From Grammothele lineata (taxonomy: Eukaryota > Basidiomycota > Agaricomycetes > Polyporales > Polyporaceae): DNA of 64,000 nt. Every line of letters begins with the position of its first letter. Within the stretch, counting starts at the first letter, position 1. Of this stretch, positions 42,779 through 53,800 are shown in pieces. The position numbers and the translations under genes were made by a program. The notes beneath the pieces are model-generated. The model saw only the letters and a program-made list of their open reading frames with translations. It did not search any database and had not been told where the DNA came from. Location: assembly GCA_002150815.3 (NCBI GenBank), contig NDFF03000003.1, positions 62,001-126,000 of the forward strand. Direction: 5' to 3'.

Positions 42779-44710
42779 CTATAAGAACTCGGAAGGCCGT
42801 TTCGCTGGGTCGCCACCAACCTCGTCGTAGACCAATCCGGCGACCCGGAAGGCCAACTCTGACCCATGGGGCAAGGCGGGCGAATCAGCAGGCGATGAGA
42901 TGCTATGAACGGCGAGAACGTACCGTCCGCCTGGGTTCTTACTGCGGCCTCGGCGTATACGCGGACGACGTCCTCCGTCCCACTCGGCCGCACAAACGCC
43001 CGACCACCCTGGTAGCGTCGGACGAGGTCGTCGATTTTTCCCTGTAGCCCAGGTGGGCTGACCAGTCGACGTTCCGCGTCTTCGGTTTTAAAGATGTGAC
43101 GGTCGGCGACGACGACCTTAACAAGGCGGTTGGGGAGATCGACGTAGAGTGAGTCCCATTCTTCGCCGCTGTACGACTTGTGGGCCAGGACGACCTCCAC
43201 AAGGAGCATGTCTGACAGGGCATCGCCGACCGTTTGGTTGATGACATTTGTCAGGTTGATCAAATGGTTGAGGGCAGTGGACTGGGCAGGTGTCGAGGGC
43301 TGATACGTTGATAGCTTCTCGAGAGTCTCTGGGGAGAAAAGCACCGTGCCATGCCCATTGGCCTCAAAGTAGACACCGATGTCATAGTGCTCCGCAGCAT
43401 GGTGCAAATGCTTGACACCCGTCGGGACGCATTTCACGGGGAGGCGCTGTAACAACTCTGTTAGCGCTATTGTCATGTCGATCGTCAGGTCTTACGGACG
43501 TACCTCTGATAAGTACTTTGTGGAGCCTCCATTCGCGTACGCAGTTTGAACAATGCCTACTTGAATTTGAGAATCCAAACCCGCGAATTTGGTGAGGTCA
43601 ACGATGAATGCCGCTACTAGGGCTGCAATCTTGTCACCGTCCAGCATATGAAACTGACCACGATCATCTAAATAGTAGTAAATAAGACGGTCAGCATCAC
43701 CATCCAGACTGCATGCTCGTTGACCCGGTTTGAGAATGGATGCCAGAGAAGGAGGGAGCTTCTGGGAGGTTTTGACGAAGTCGGCGCCGCAGGCGTTGTT
43801 CAGAGCTCCGATAGTGTCAATGGCGGTATTCTGAAGGACCAATTGCAAGCAATCGCCGAGGTAAGGTGAAAGTTTCTCTCCGACAGCAGCTCCTACACCA
43901 TTCGCGCAGTCAATGACAAGTGGGGGAATGGCGGGTTTGCCGGCCTAGGACGGGTGTCACTCATCATGGGGCCACTTGCGTGTAAGATCCGAACGCACCA
44001 CGAGCTTTTTGAAGGCCGTGCTGAGCTTTGTCAAATATCCTTCCTCGCAATCGTCTCCGTATGATTCCTTCGTGCCCTTCGTGTTGATAGCTTTAACGAG
44101 ATAGTGCAGCACGGGAGTAGTAGTCACGCCGGCATTCCGGGCCTCTGCACCTAGAGCTTTGAAACCATCTTCAAGAGAAGCAACCAAAGCGGGACCAGAG
44201 GGTCGTGTGTCCCGAGCGTATACAATCTTGGCGGGTTTAGACAGGTCAATCCTGAGGGTCGTGACGAGGGTCATCAAGGCGTCGATGAATGCATCGGTAG
44301 TAGGAGCATTGGCAAGGTTGGTGGCATGACCCTCCCATGATGCCTCCAGCATCTCTCCACGAGGATCAACGAGCTTGACGCCGTTATCCTAAACCCACCA
44401 CTGAGATTTCAACGCATATGTGAGGTCGAACGTACTCACTGGCTCGGGGTTGTGAGACGCGGTGACCATAACACCAATCGTCTTGCCATCTAGCTTCTTG
44501 CTCCTGAGGGCGGCAAGGACACCGACCCGGAACATGACTGGATCCAGGGCACTGCCTCTGAACATTGCGAATCAATGCCAGGATCTAGACGATCGGGACT
44601 GGCACATACAACGTCCTGAAGCCCGCCGTCCCATACTGGAACTGAACATTGGGGGGCTTGGGGTGTAAGTTGGCCAGAGGCCGAAGGGTGTCTATAGGTA
44701 GCACAGACAT
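42779..44710 (-). CDS. PCM1: Phosphoacetylglucosamine mutase
   Basis: Converts GlcNAc-6-phosphate to GlcNAc-1-phosphate on the route to UDP-GlcNAc, chitin and glycans. The N-terminus [20 protein letters not shown] and FQYGTAGFR match the family; the catalytic phosphoserine loop is [17 protein letters not shown]. The sugar/metal loop is [14 protein letters not shown], and the substrate loop is [13 protein letters not shown]. The C-terminal phosphate-binding loop is [17 protein letters not shown]. About six exons, with the end [19 protein letters not shown] before the stop at 42779. The TASHNP loop with the GDADR metal loop separates it from hexose phosphomutases. Confidence 0.94.
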
Positions 44711-45031
44711 GATGAGATTTGAGTGTAAGGGGATAAAGGCTGACAGACCACCGAGAGTGTCCATATATATGTGTTCAAGCTAATAGTAAAGGCAGGGCGT
44801 TACCTTCGCAATAGCTGTCAGCGTCAATTAATCTGAATCCCGCGACGGACGCTCAGACCACGTGCGATGCGATGCCGATGACAAGAGAGCCCTTCTACGT
44901 TGCTTGCCGCTCATTACCGTGGCCAAACGCAGCCTCCCTCTGCTTCATCGCTCTTCTCAGCTGGCCCTGTATTGCTCCAGTGCTGACGCGACCTTCACAA
45001 AACCCTTATCGTAACCCTCACATCTCTCACC
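44711..45031. other. Divergent promoter region
   Basis: 321 bases between the start codons of the mutase and alpha-SNAP. C/T-rich towards the SEC17 start. No other gene seen. Confidence 0.4.
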
Positions 45032-46051
45032 ATGCCTGCCAAGTCTCAGGGCCAGACTCTACTCGAGAAGGCCGACAAGAAAGCCAATTCCTCAACCGGC
45101 TGGTTTTCGTCCGCATCCACCAAGTACGAGGAGGCGGGAGATCTGTATCAGCAAGCTGCAAACGCGTTCAAGATCGACAAACAGTTCAAAGAGGCTGGTG
45201 ATGCACACGCTCGTGAGGCCGAGTGCAGGGAAAAGAGTCAGGAGGGGAATGAAGCGGCTAATGCCTGGTGGAATGCCGCAAAGGCTTACAAGCGTGTAGA
45301 CCCTGGCCGTGCGTCTTCTGTCTCACTGTGTAGATGCTTTCGTCTCATCTTCGCTTTAGTCGCCGTCCAGGCGCTCTCACAGACTATCACCTTCCTCTGC
45401 AAAGCCGGCCGTTTCAGGCAAGCGGCTGACAGGGAGAAAGAGATCGGGCAGATTTACCTCCAGGAATTGAACGACCTCCGAAAGGCTTGCGAGAGCTTTG
45501 AACGTGCTGCGGAATGGTATTCGCAGGAGGATGCTACTGCGTGAGTGTACCGACTTTTTGGATCAATCAGCTGCTAACGTAGAGTTAGTACGGCGAACGC
45601 TTGCTACAAGGACGCTGCGGACCTCCATGCCGAGTTGGAGGAATATCCCCAAGCGATCGCGCTCTACGAGCAGGTCGCCAATGGTTCGCTATCATCTGCT
45701 CTCACCAAGTACAGCGTGAAGGAGTACTGGCTGCGGTCAAGCTTGTGTGCCCTAGCTATGCATGTGAGTACGATGAGCCCCCCGTGTAGTATCGACCTCA
45801 CGTAAGGCCCTCAAAAGGATGTCGTCACTGCGAAGCGCAATTTAACAAAGTATGGTTCTTTGGACACGACCTTCCCGTCTACCAGGGAGGCTAAGTTCGT
45901 CAACATATTGTGCGATGCCATCGAGGGTGGCGATCTCGAAAGCTTTACTGGCGCGGTGTTCGAGTTTGACCAGGTTACGAAATTGGATAATTGGAAAACG
46001 AGCATTTTATTGAAGGTGAAGCGCAGCATAGATGAAGTTACAATTCTGTGA
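45032..46051 (+). CDS. SEC17: Alpha-SNAP (Sec17)
   Basis: Adaptor that loads the AAA ATPase NSF/Sec18 onto SNARE complexes for disassembly after membrane fusion. Exons 45032..45308, 45360..45540, 45589..45763, 45818..46051 give 288 residues (yeast Sec17 is 292). TPR-like helical repeats run throughout: YEEAGDLYQQAANAFKIDKQ, EAANAWWNAAKAYKRVDP, GRFRQAADREKEIGQIYLQE, SFERAAEWYSQEDATATANA, LEEYPQAIALYEQVA. The loop GWFSSASTKYEEAGD near residue 25 is the membrane-attaching loop region of the family. The last residues (SIDEVTIL) differ from the usual acidic Leu-rich tail, so the very C-terminus may be mis-spliced. Confidence 0.93.
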
Positions 46052-46442
46052 CGAGTGGAAGAGCCTCCACTTGTGTACTACTATATATTCTGTACAGACT
46101 GTACTATCACGCGCACTCTCCGGGTATTCTGCGCTTGAATATACGATTTGTGGTCATATAATGTTTCCCAGGCTTGTCTCCGTCCCCGTCTGCAGCTTTC
46201 GATATCATGGTCGAGGCCGATCAAAACCGCGGTCATATACGTCAGTAGTACGAACTCCGTCGAGACACGTAGACGTCGCGAACCTGTGTATCACGTGACA
46301 CGCTCCGTCTCTGCTCGCAGCAGAGCCTGTAAACGTCTGTCACTATCCTCCTTTTCCTTTATCCATACCCTACTCTAGAACTACCCTCGTGCGTCCTTCG
46401 ATAGCGGACACGTTGCGCGACGTGATAAACGCGACTAGGGTC
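46052..46442. other. Intergenic region
   Basis: About 390 bases between SEC17 and NUS1 on the same strand. An in-frame upstream extension of NUS1 exists from 46389 but lacks an ATG. No other gene seen. Confidence 0.4.
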
Positions 46443-47655
46443 ATGTCCTGGCTGGCCACCTTCTCGCTCACTATCCTCCATTTTCTGTACCACTTAATCC
46501 TTGTACTCAAGTCTCTAACCTCCCGGATTCACAAAACCCCAAAGTCTCTGGACACAGCACGCTCCAAATTGCCGTCACATCTTTCCCTGATACTGGTAGC
46601 GGATCCTAGACAGGATGAAGATTTGAATGAGAAGTACATGCTGGCCACAGTCGAGCGAGTCGCGGCTTGGTGCCAAACTGTCGGTATTCATCGACTAACA
46701 GTGTATGACCGTGAAGGTACACAAACGTCTGCTCCAGTGAGTGGGTGTCACACTCATTCCGATCTTGGTTCAGGTCTCCTCGCGAACTGTACGCTCGACA
46801 TCCGTGAACGCTTGCTACCGCCGGTCGATGGAGAGGATGCAAGCGACTCATCTCTCGATTGCGCCACCCGCTATCCCCTCACACCTCCACCGTCTGACGA
46901 CGCGGACTCAAGACCGCTCTCGCCTCAATCAGCTCTACCCGTGCCTAAACTCAGCGTTACCACTATACGCATTCCCGCAAACAAACCCCAGTCAAGACGG
47001 AGGGTGAGCGTCAGCAGAACCGGCGTTAAGCGTCGACGTGTCCAAAGTAGGTCACCGCCCTAATCCTGTGATATTCTTATCTAATGCCTAGGAAGGACCT
47101 CATGAGAAACTCGAGGAGCCCTTACTTATTGTTCACATAATTTCCTCTAAATCGGGCAAACCTGCCGTGGCAGCCGCAGCTACAGCACTTGTCGAAGAAC
47201 TGAGGGATAGCAGTTCAAGTTGCCACATGGCCCATCCCTCCGCTGGACCCTCCATACAAGAACTCAATGCTATACTAGAAGGTTTGCTTTGGGTGTTGCA
47301 TGCTATGCTCTGCGAGGACTGATGGACCCTCTATCCCAGGCGAGTACGGCTTCTCTTCTCCAGATCTTATGATCGTGCACCGGAAGCCTCCTGTTGAACA
47401 GTTGCGCTCTCCTGTGGAGCTTCACGGCTTCCCACCCTGGCAGGTCCGGCTTACGGAGATATAGTGAGTCTAAACAATACATGGCTTCCGCTGCGGTCGT
47501 TAACGGGCGATGACAGCTGGGAACCATACGTTGTTGCGAGACCTAGATGGTGGAACAGGATCTCTGGGAAAGCTCGATCTTCTCATATTGAGGAGGAAGA
47601 GTTCCGGCGGGCGCTAGACGAGTTCGCGGCTGCTGAGATGCGTGTCGGAAAATAG
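46443..47655 (+). CDS. NUS1: Nus1, subunit of the dehydrodolichyl diphosphate synthase complex
   Basis: Non-catalytic partner of the cis-prenyltransferase (Rer2/Srt1) that makes dolichol for glycosylation at the ER. An N-terminal hydrophobic span (WLATFSLTILHFLYHLILVL) is a probable anchor. Conserved cis-prenyltransferase fold pieces follow: LILVADPRQDEDL, ERVAAWCQTVGIHRLTVYDR, PLLIVHIISSKSGKPAVAAA, DLMIVHRKPPVEQLRS, and the key motif FPPWQVRLTEI. It ends FRRALDEFAAAEMRVGK. Between the two halves lies a low-complexity Pro/Ser/Arg insert of about 100 residues. The HDGNRR catalytic motif of the active subunit is absent, as expected. About four exons; junctions approximate. Confidence 0.87.
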
Positions 47656-48090
47656 TATCGTGTGGTGTGTAGGTGTAATAAGGATGCTATGGACGCTTTC
47701 CAAACTCAGAGTAAACCTTATTCGACATTTCGGGTTGGACAATCGCTAAATCCCTACTAGCGCTGTTCTATTCCTTCTTGTGTCTTTGATCTACCCAGTA
47801 CAGCGTACCCTCGCACGTTGGATCTGTGCTCGAGATTGTTCGGGGCGCGGCCGCCCGAACGCGTGAGCGTGCCGGCGGTGTTCTATACCGGCTGGCCTTC
47901 AGGCTATTGTAAGCTATCTTGCACTTATTTAGATTGACGTACGCTCTGTCCGGATCAGGTTTTGAGACCACCGGATGTGCAATAAGGTTACGAAGCATCC
48001 AGGGGAACTATATAGAGGCGTGTCACTCCCAGCGGTCCCCGATCACCTTTCCGCTCAGCTATCCGACCTCCAACTCCGTCTCGCCTCCAC
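47656..48090. other. Intergenic region
   Basis: About 435 bases between NUS1 and the DUF2235 gene. It holds a GC-rich inverted repeat (47838..47860) and an ACGCGT at 47859..47864. No gene seen. Confidence 0.45.
47838..47860. repeat. GC-rich inverted repeat, 7-bp arms
   Basis: Arms GTTCGGG and CCCGAAC enclose a 9-base centre that itself contains the GCGGCCGC palindrome; 23 bp in all. Could be a dyad operator or a transcript hairpin. Confidence 0.6.
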
Positions 48091-50458
48091 ATGAGTGTGA
48101 ATCAACTCGAGTTATCTGCCCAGGAACTAAGTGGAAGCCACAAAAGGATCATCGTATGCTGTGACGGGTGCGTTGGGGACTGCGTTGGTCTCGTGTCCAG
48201 ACAGCCGAGTGGGTAGCCGCACCCCGTCCGAGTTGGCGGGGTGCAGTGTGGCTACCCAATCGGCCGTCTAGGTACGAGATCAGGACTGCGTCTAGTTTTA
48301 CCAACTTATCTGACGATGCATGCATAGAACCTGGCAAGACGGACTCGATGCAAGGCAGAATTGGAAGTATACTAACGTCCTGGTACGATGCGTCCGCTGT
48401 ACCGAGTCTCCGAAAAGCTCACACCCTAATAGCGCCTGGCCCGCTCCATCAATCACGTCGATGAGCGCACGTGAGTTAATCGTCGTCGAGGCTGGATTCC
48501 GCTAAGTTGCTACGCCTTCAACTCATCCATATGACAGCAATCCTCCCATTCACCAAGTTGTATTCTACCAATCGGGAATCGGTACCGAGAATTTGTACGA
48601 CAAGATCGTGGATGGTGAGGGTAGAAACTTCACCTGAACCTGCTCTCGGCTAATGCGTTCGAACCGGTAGGCGTCACAGGAGCAACTTTAGGTAACACAA
48701 GGCTCGCGTCTCTTACAGCGGTCTCTTCTCACAGCTTACCCACACAGCTGGCAAGGTAGAGGATGCTTACGGCTTCATCGCTCAGTACGCCCATTCCTTT
48801 GAGCGCCCCTGTATCGCACACTTAATTCACACTTCTAGTAACTACCGCCCGGGAGACGAGGTAGGCTGAATTTAGTAGAAGAGACGATGACGTTTATACC
48901 TTCTTTACGCATCGCTAGATCTTCCTGTTCGGCTTTTCTAGAGGCGCATACACCGCGCGTATGGTTGCTATGTTCATCGTATGTATTTTAAAGGCACCTG
49001 GCACTTCGCTAAGCTCACCGATCTGGTTACAGGGTGCCATAGGCGTGCTCGACCGCACTCAGATGGACCAGTTCGCTTCCATTTTCCTCGCGTATCAGAA
49101 GCGCGGCAATTCTGAAGACTCTGGCGGTACGTTGGTGGAATCACTTCTTGTTTTACCCATTGTCTGAGAGGGAATCACAGAAAAACGTCAGCTAGATGAA
49201 AAGCTGTGGCCATGGACGAATCCAGAGGCACCTGGAAAAAATCGGGCCGACGCTGGATCTGGTGGATTTTCCGTCAAGTGAGAGTGATTGGAACGGCGGA
49301 CTGAAACGGTGCTAAAATAACCTGCATAGGATAATTGGCGTCTTCGATACCGTGGGCTCAGTGGGTTTACCCGAAGAGCTGACTTTCCACAGCGACAAAA
49401 TAAAGTCTATATTTGGTTTTCCGGACCATATTCTCGGCGAGCATGTCGCTCAAGCATACCAAGCGCTTGCGATCAACGAGATTCGGGAGGACTTCGTGAG
49501 TGCCTCGATCTATTTCACTTCATGGATAACGATGGTCGCAAACTGAAAGTGTGCAGACATGTGCCAAGTTCCAGCAGACTGAAGGCGGGCGACAGAAAGG
49601 GCAAGTACTCAAACAGGTATGCCCTCTTGACGTACCTCTCTTCATTATGGCGCTCATTGTCGACAAGTGCTGGTTTAGTGGATCGCACTGCGACGTGAGT
49701 ACACGAGCGAACAGCCAAGGCTTCAAGGGTTCTGACCCCACATATTTTACTCAGATCGGAGGAGGCTTTGAACAACATGACCTGTCTGACATCACGTTGA
49801 GCTGGTTAGCTGTGAGTTCATGCCGGTTGTTGCGTCTATCTACAGTCGTGTGAGAGGCATCTGTAGGCAAATATTGGCGACGCGCTTTCCCTGGACTACC
49901 ACTATCTAGCCTCGCTCCCGAAGCCGAATGCACCATGGGGCTCATTGCCTCCGCACAAGTAAGTTGAATTTGAGGCATTTTACTACTTTGTGTTTACTCT
50001 TTTGCAGCCCTCTCACCGGTATCTACTCCGTGGCTAAGACGCAGCAACGACCGTTGCCGACTCTTACGGACAACGTGACGCACGAAGTCATCCACCCGTC
50101 CGTCCTGAACCAGATCGCCCCCATTCCGGAGCTGAGTAATGTACTGAAGGAGCATCCTGAATTGCTTCACAACTTGTTGCCGTGGGAAGAGCAGGTGAAG
50201 GAAGCGTGGGGTGCTCAGCTTGCGACCACGTCGGCATTTAGAGTGCAGGCTGCCGCGGCCCATACTACGGACACCTCACACCATTCGCATGACTTTATAC
50301 ACAAGACCGTAGAAGCCATCAAGCGTCTGAAGCACAGCGAGCGTGGCGACGGTGTAGCTCAGCCTGAGACTCACACCGCATATGTCAACGGATGGTTGGG
50401 GAAGGTGGCGACGGAAAGTAGCATCGGCGTGGTAGTTCAGGAGCTGCTGAAGAAGTGA
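48091..50458 (+). CDS. DUF2235-family alpha/beta hydrolase
   Basis: Member of the DUF2235 (T6SS Tle1-like) hydrolase family, abundant in agaricomycetes, of unknown substrate; some bacterial members are phospholipases. Exon 1 (48091..48167) gives MSVNQLELSAQELSGSHKRI and IVCCDG, joined in phase to TWQDGLDARQNWKYTN (from 48328). Later exons carry NPPIHQVVFYQSGIGTENLY, EDAYGFIAQ and the nucleophile elbow IFLFGFSRGAYTARMV (GFSRG), then IIGVFDTVGSVGLPEEL (catalytic Asp region) and VWFSGSHCDIGGGF (catalytic His region). About 14 short exons, ending with a hydrophilic tail (TDTSHHSHDFIHKTVEAIKR). Intron 1 is 160 nt because it contains the inverted-repeat element described separately. Exact exon bounds between 48380 and 48800 are uncertain. 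Confidence 0.82.
48177..48291. mobile_element. 97-bp MITE-like element with 9-bp target-site duplication
   Basis: Perfect 9-bp direct repeats GGACTGCGT at 48177..48185 and 48283..48291 bound a 97-bp segment (48186..48282). The segment is almost wholly a long imperfect inverted repeat: the left end TGGTCTCGT pairs with the right end ACGAGATCA (8 of 9), and inner arms GGGTAGCC/GGCTACCC and GCACCCCG/CGGGGTGC are perfect, with a 5-base bulge and a loop of about 10 bases. There is no coding capacity. A 9-bp duplication is typical of Mutator-like elements. It sits entirely inside intron 1 (48168..48327) of the DUF2235 gene; without the element and one repeat the intron would be 54 nt. Confidence 0.8.
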
Positions 50459-50854
50459 ACTACTGTGTACGTGTATTGTTGAGATAACGTACTCTCTTGT
50501 TGCTTTGCAATGTGCATGTGCCGAAGTGTGCGAGCAGATGCGCTGAAGATCCCCGTTCGAGGAAGACCCGTTGTCTGAGAGCACTGAGGCCATTTTGGGA
50601 CGAATAAGGATTGGAGCCGGACCACGTGGGCGCGAGTTCTCCGCAACGCGTCGCGTCCGAGTCTCATCGGTGCTGGCGGAGGTGGGAGCCGACTCGGACA
50701 TCTCCCGTCTACGACTGAGCACCCTCCATCTGCCTCCGACGCCCTCGTAGCCCATTCGCTCACCTTCCGTCCCTCTCTGGTGATGTCCTCTTGAGACCGC
50801 GCGTATACCCCGCAGCAGCGCTGGCTCCAGTTTTATCTTCCCTGTCCGAGTATT
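50459..50854. other. Intergenic region
   Basis: About 395 bases between the DUF2235 gene and the large membrane-protein gene, same strand. C/T-rich on the plus strand from about 50690. No gene seen. Confidence 0.4.
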
Positions 50855-53800
50855 ATGCCCGTCAAGGACTTGGTCGGAATCTACGAGTCCAAGGTAGCAT
50901 CTGCTTCCCCTCGCTCACACACACGATCTAGTCAAGACCCCGTAATCTCACTGCTCACGCCCAAGGCGTCCGAGTCGCCGCAGGGTCCGGACGTACTTTC
51001 TCCTTCCCCGGCACGTTTCGTAGCGCACCCTCTCCTCCGCCGCCGAGAACCCAGCAGCGCGGACCAAGAAGACGACCACGTCCTCCTCGACTCATCTATT
51101 TCGGATGATGCTTCCGCAACATATGTTCCCCTATCTCTCGCCGGTGACCCCGACGAGGGCGGCGAAGTAGCGGACGGCGATGTGACAGACGAGCTTCTCA
51201 CGGTCTCCGGACGGCAACAGAGCATGTTCTCCCGAGGAAGCTCTCGGCCATATGGATCGGGTTGGGCGAGGAAAGCGGACGGATACAGTGACGATGCAGG
51301 AATTGAGCTGAAGGCCCTGCTGTCAAGCGCAGAAGATCCACAACCCCCTGTATCGAATGCCCCCGGACCTTCGTCCAAAGTAGGCTCCGCCTCGCTCGCA
51401 TCCTCCACGACACTCCTTAGAAATGGGCAACAGTCTTCGTCGATAGCATCGTCGACGCGTACATTAGGTCCTCATACGCCGGTCCCACTCTCAGCAATAT
51501 TGGCTCGCGATGCTGCGCCCGTCTCCCTGCCTCGATTGGATGGGTATATATCCACCCTGGAGACTCCCAAATTTGCAGCCTACGATGACGGGGGCCAGGG
51601 AAAGGGGAAAGGGAAAGCTCCCGCAATTGCCATGTTTCCTCCTATGGAACGCCTGAATGGCACTTCGTTAAGCGACTTGGAATCTAACGCGAAGATCGCG
51701 CCTGCATGGAGAAACCGCAACAGCATCTTCGGGGCAGTTCTCAATGTTGCCCTTGGAATAACGGTATGTGGTGCCTGTCCGAGGTTTCGGAGATCCGCTC
51801 TCACCAGCATATGTTTCACGCTAGGGTTCCAGCGCAATCGCCTCATTCTACAGCGTGCAGGGCTTGGTTGATACGCTTCAGATCTTCGCTTTGCTATTGA
51901 GTACATTCTGTAAGTCTGAGCTTGACATTGTTCCGGTCCGTACTGACAAACAGCCAGTTTCGCACTCAACCATCCCACACGAGAGTTTCCGCTCGTTCGC
52001 GCTGAAGACTCTGTGAGTAGAATGACTTCACTATATCACTGCGCAACTGATGCTTCGTTAGTCCTAATGTGCTCGCATTCAACTTCGCCTCGGGTCTGAT
52101 CCAGTCACTTATTCTCCTTGTGTGTTTCATGGCCATCGCCGGCATACTCCTCTATCTCTTCAGGAAGATGACTGCCGCTTGTTGTTCCGTTATCACTCCT
52201 GAAGGGCTGCAACCAACCACCTACCTGAAGAATACGTGGGCGGTGCTTCTGACCACTTTCACTTTGACGGTCATCTACCTTCCACTCAGCACTATGGCCG
52301 TTCACGTCCTTGTATGGTCAGACGACCTGTGGGCGGTGGAGAACCCGTACACCAATGCGACCACATTCCCACCCGTAGTGGAACCCCTGGGGCCTCCGGA
52401 CGAGTATCGCGATCCCCTAGATTTTTGCTATACCACCACCATGTTGCGCAACCAGATCAATTACGCACCTGCAGTCGTCATTATCGCTATCGTATGCTTT
52501 CTAGGAGTAAGTGACATGACGTTCAATGAGTCACAGCCTGAACTGACTCGCACGTAGCTGACCATCTGGTACCCCATTCAACTTCACCGGACGATTCGCC
52601 TTGTAACACCAAAGATTGACCACTATACAGAGCTTGGGGCCCCACGGAGCTCAGCAGACTTGGATCGCGAGTATCAGAGGCTTCTCGGTCGCGACAACAG
52701 TCCTCTGGTTTTCCTCTACGGCGGTACGTTCTAACAAGACACACTACATGCCGGATATCTGAAAAGAAAGACAGGGTTTCGAAGGGGTTGGGCCATATAC
52801 GAATCGATGTACCTCACCGCCAAGCTGACCACGCTGCTCCTTACGGCTGTCATCGACCCTGACAATTGCTGGTTCCGAAATGCTGACCGTGACAGGGTCA
52901 ACGTCTCTCGCCAAATTCTCCTGCTGATCTCCATGCTAGCCTTTTTCACAATGCAATGCGTCTATGCCCCATTCACGGATCCAGTCAACAACGCCAGTGA
53001 ATGGTTCTCCCGGCTCAACTACGTCTTGACATCCGCCGTTTCACTTGCTGTCGCCTTCAATATACCCGGTAAAGATATCCTTGAAGGACCGGTGCTCTAT
53101 GTGTATGTGGTCTTGTGATTCTCGTTTGCCTACCAAAGCTTCACTCCCCGTTGTCTAGAATCTATATCGTAACTTATGGCCTTAGCTTCTGTAAGTACTA
53201 CTCTTTATATACATTGCGGATGGCTTAACGACCCATGACGCGTAGACTTTACGTTTATCAACATGTCCCGCGTACGGCGACTAGTCAAGAGTAAGAATAC
53301 ATTATGGAGCTTCCCCGTTCGTTACTGACTAGTTTACCCAGGATTGACCCGTCGCCTCGACTTCAGTATGTCTTCTCCTTGTGCAGCTCCTATTCACCTA
53401 ATGATTTGGCGCAGGTATCGACATATTCTCACCTAGGTATGCTGGCGACAGCGAGAAAGAAAGCTACCACTGATGACTCCCTTACAGGATGGATGTCTCT
53501 TCGAACTCCCTACACGTCAAACGGCGGATCTGGCAGGAAGTTATTTCTATTCTTCTGCTCACCGATGAGCATTGTCGCATTCCGAAAGACCAAAAGATGG
53601 TGTACAAGCAAGCGCCAGATAGCGAGTATCCCCCATACCTTTTGGATTTCGCAGGTAGCCCTGCGGAAAGACATGTGGAGAACCTGAAGGTACTCAACGC
53701 TTTTTACGTTGTGTTGTAAGGTCGGCCTTATAACGATCATCTGTCACGTAGATCTTCCGTGAAGTCGGTTACGTCAGGTACAACAAGGCGGTCAAATTGG

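Noticed and set aside
48655..48680. tRNA B-box-like GGTTCGAAC on the minus strand
   Set aside because: No A box or cloverleaf; it lies within the intron/exon region of the DUF2235 gene.
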